From Clostridiales bacterium (GTDB lineage: Bacteria > Bacillota > Clostridia > Christensenellales > UBA1242): DNA of 5,871 nucleotides. The stretch covers positions 1 to 5,871 of the forward strand of contig DMLH01000064.1 of the NCBI GenBank assembly GCA_003453435.1. The letters run 5' to 3'. Positions 4,867-5,871 of the stretch are shown here, piece after piece. Each line of letters starts with the position of its first letter. Position 1 is the first letter of the stretch. A program made the position numbers and the translations under genes. A model generated the notes under the pieces. That model ran no database searches. It was given only the letters and a program-made list of their open reading frames with translations, and was not told where the DNA came from.

Positions 4867-4897
4867 TAAGTGGCACTTAATAAAGTTGTGCCACTTA
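4867..4897. repeat. 10-bp perfect inverted repeat in an otherwise featureless gap
   Basis: TAAGTGGCAC (4867-4876) and GTGCCACTTA (4888-4897) pair perfectly around an 11-nt loop. No proper T tract follows on either strand. It is the only clear structure in 4761-4936, where I see no gene. A TTGACG (4853-4858) lies 8 bp upstream but has no good -10. It may be a back-up terminator for ssrA or end a small RNA. Confidence 0.6.
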
Positions 4898-4936
4898 AAT
4901 TTCAATGTATAACAAAATTTAATTAAAGATGTGGAT

Positions 4937-4967
4937 AAAAAATCCGCCAGCTCTGTAGATAGGCGGA
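4937..4967 (-). terminator. Terminator of ssrA
   Basis: On the - strand TCCGCC (4962-4967) and GGCGGA (4943-4948) form a 6-bp stem around 13 nt, followed by TTTTTT. It starts about 10 nt past the tmRNA CCA end. Confidence 0.88.
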
Positions 4968-4977
4968 ATTGAATAAT

Positions 4978-5326
4978 TGGTGGAGATGGCGAGGGTTGAA
5001 CTCGCGTCCAAATACATTTTAGTTATCCCTTCTACATACTTAGTCCATTTAATTTTCAATAGCATTATGGATGGACAAACATAAAAGCTAAATAAGTTCT
5101 ATAATCACGTTTTAAAAATTAGAACAGCACTTTTAAAACATTACTCACTTAAATAATACTTTTAACTTTTTGTGAGACAAAGCTAAAAGCAACGTGCGCT
5201 ATAATTAAGCAGCAGCGTAAGCCATTCTTGGGCTTGCATTTATATTTAATTGCTATTTTTGCGCAGTATGCCCTGCGATATGCTTACTGATAACCTCTGT
5301 GCATCTGTCAAAACCGTGACATCCCC
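4978..5326 (-). ncRNA. ssrA: Transfer-messenger RNA (tmRNA)
   Basis: The 349-nt tmRNA rescues stalled ribosomes and tags the nascent chain for proteolysis. Its tRNA-like ends pair (GGGGATG at the 5' end, 5326-5320, with CATCTCC before the encoded CCA). The T-arm is GCGAG-TTCAACC-CTCGC and the conserved GGTTTTGACAG follows the 5' end. The tag frame ends at TAA (5207-5205) with codons reading NINASPRMAYAAA (5246-5208). An in-frame TAG at 5255-5253 limits the frame to 15 codons, QLNINASPRMAYAAA at most. The other two frames fail: one stops at once, the other runs far past the tag region. The exact resume codon cannot be fixed by eye. The usual LAA end is replaced by AYAAA. Downstream of the tag lie the expected pseudoknot regions. 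It acts with SmpB, encoded just upstream. Confidence 0.97.
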
Positions 5327-5336
5327 ATACAATGCC

Positions 5337-5365
5337 ATATTATCATAAACATGGCAAAAATTCAA
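5337..5365 (-). promoter_or_regulatory. ssrA promoter
   Basis: On the - strand -35 TTGAAT (5360-5365), a 17-bp spacer ending in TGA and -10 TAATAT (5337-5342) form an extended -10 type promoter. Transcription would start near 5330, a few bases before the mature tmRNA 5' end, consistent with trimming by RNase P. Read-through from smpB is also possible, as no terminator lies in the 82-bp gap. Confidence 0.65.
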
Positions 5366-5408
5366 TATTTTGTTAAAAAATTTATATGTTTTTTCGCTTT
5401 TTTTGCGA

Positions 5409-5849
5409 TTAGCCAAAGATATGTCTTCCTTTTTCTCGCAAAAGTTCTTTTTGCTTTATGCTCTCACGCTTGTCATATAACTTTTTACCCTTTGCAAGTG
5501 CAATTTCAATTTTAACCAAATTTTTTTCAAAATATATTTTAGTAGGTATAATGGTTAAACCAACATCATTTAGTTCTCTACTTAGTTTTAATATTTCTTT
5601 TTTATTTAAAAGTAATTTTCTGTCTCGCTTTTCGTCAACTGCAAATGTGCTAGTCTTTTCATATGGTTTTATGTACATATTTTTTAAATATACATTGGTG
5701 CCACGAATAATAACAAAACTATCTTCCATGCTAACTCCGCCATTTCTTAGCGACTTAACTTCACTGCCAACAAGCGCAATTCCAGCCTGATATTTATCCA
5801 GCAAAAAATATTCAAAACTTGCTTTTCTGTTTGTTGAAATTATTTTCAT
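5409..5849 (-). CDS. smpB: SsrA-binding protein SmpB
   Basis: The 146-residue SmpB binds the tRNA-like part of tmRNA and brings it to stalled ribosomes, its C-terminal tail filling the empty mRNA channel. Family landmarks are present: RKASFEYFLLDKYQAGIALVGSEVKS-type N-terminal barrel (key GSEVKSLR at 28-35), then SFVIIRG, YIKPYE, DRKLLLNKKEI, and the basic tail GKKLYDKRESIKQKE ending in GRHIFG. The start ATG 5849 has AAAGGAGG a few bases upstream on the - strand. Length is at the short end of the usual 145-160 residues. It lies 82 bp upstream of ssrA, on the same strand, a common pairing. Confidence 0.96.
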   Translation of the reverse strand: MKIISTNRKASFEYFLLDKYQAGIALVGSEVKSLRNGGVSMEDSFVIIRGTNVYLKNMYIKPYEKTSTFAVDEKRDRKLLLNKKEILKLSRELNDVGLTIIPTKIYFEKNLVKIEIALAKGKKLYDKRESIKQKELLREKGRHIFG

Positions 5850-5871
5850 GATACCTCCTTTAATTTAAAAA

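Noticed and set aside
1..5871. Recoded genetic code (TGA as Trp)
   Set aside because: No gene ends in TGA, but no in-frame TGA occurs either and all Trp codons seen are TGG. Eight genes in AT-rich DNA are too few to decide.
1..5871. CRISPR array, insertion sequence, phage or defence genes
   Set aside because: No spaced direct repeats, transposase, integrase or nuclease frames were seen.

Overview
The window is a low-GC, housekeeping stretch of a bacterial chromosome. Strong AGGAG-type ribosome binding sites, the rpsF-ssb-rpsR operon, a WalJ/YycJ-type metallo-hydrolase next to an HtrA protease, and the smpB-ssrA pair all point to a Firmicutes/Clostridia-like or related low-GC Gram-positive lineage. 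I cannot name the species. All eight protein genes end in TAA or TAG and every Trp seen is TGG, so the sequence does not show whether TGA is a stop or a sense codon.

Layout: (1) 1-534 holds an AT-rich control region, an HU-type DNA-binding protein gene (+) and its terminator. (2) 613-1701 holds a lipoprotein-type HtrA serine protease (-), divergent from walJ (+, 1901-2701); the two share an AT-rich intergenic region with an extended -10 promoter and an inverted repeat. (3) A bidirectional terminator separates walJ from the convergent rpsF-ssb-rpsR operon (-, 3726 down to 2728). That operon has a promoter and a structured leader that may be the S6:S18 autoregulatory site. (4) Divergent from rpsF is an unrecognised 163-residue protein (+, 3928-4419) with a near-consensus promoter. 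(5) 4466-4730 holds a GC-rich, foldable, non-coding stretch I cannot assign to a family, followed directly by tRNA-Thr(CGT) and a terminator. (6) 4978-5849 (-) holds smpB and the tmRNA gene ssrA, the two partners of trans-translation.

Functions: most genes belong to translation and its quality control (S6, S18, tRNA-Thr, SmpB, tmRNA), chromosome upkeep (HU, SSB) and the cell envelope (HtrA, WalJ). The least explained items are the approx. 160-nt putative structured RNA upstream of tRNA-Thr and the orphan protein before it. These could lie on one read-through transcript, since no forward terminator is visible between them and the tRNA has no room for its own promoter. I see no mobile element, CRISPR array, phage gene or defence cassette.
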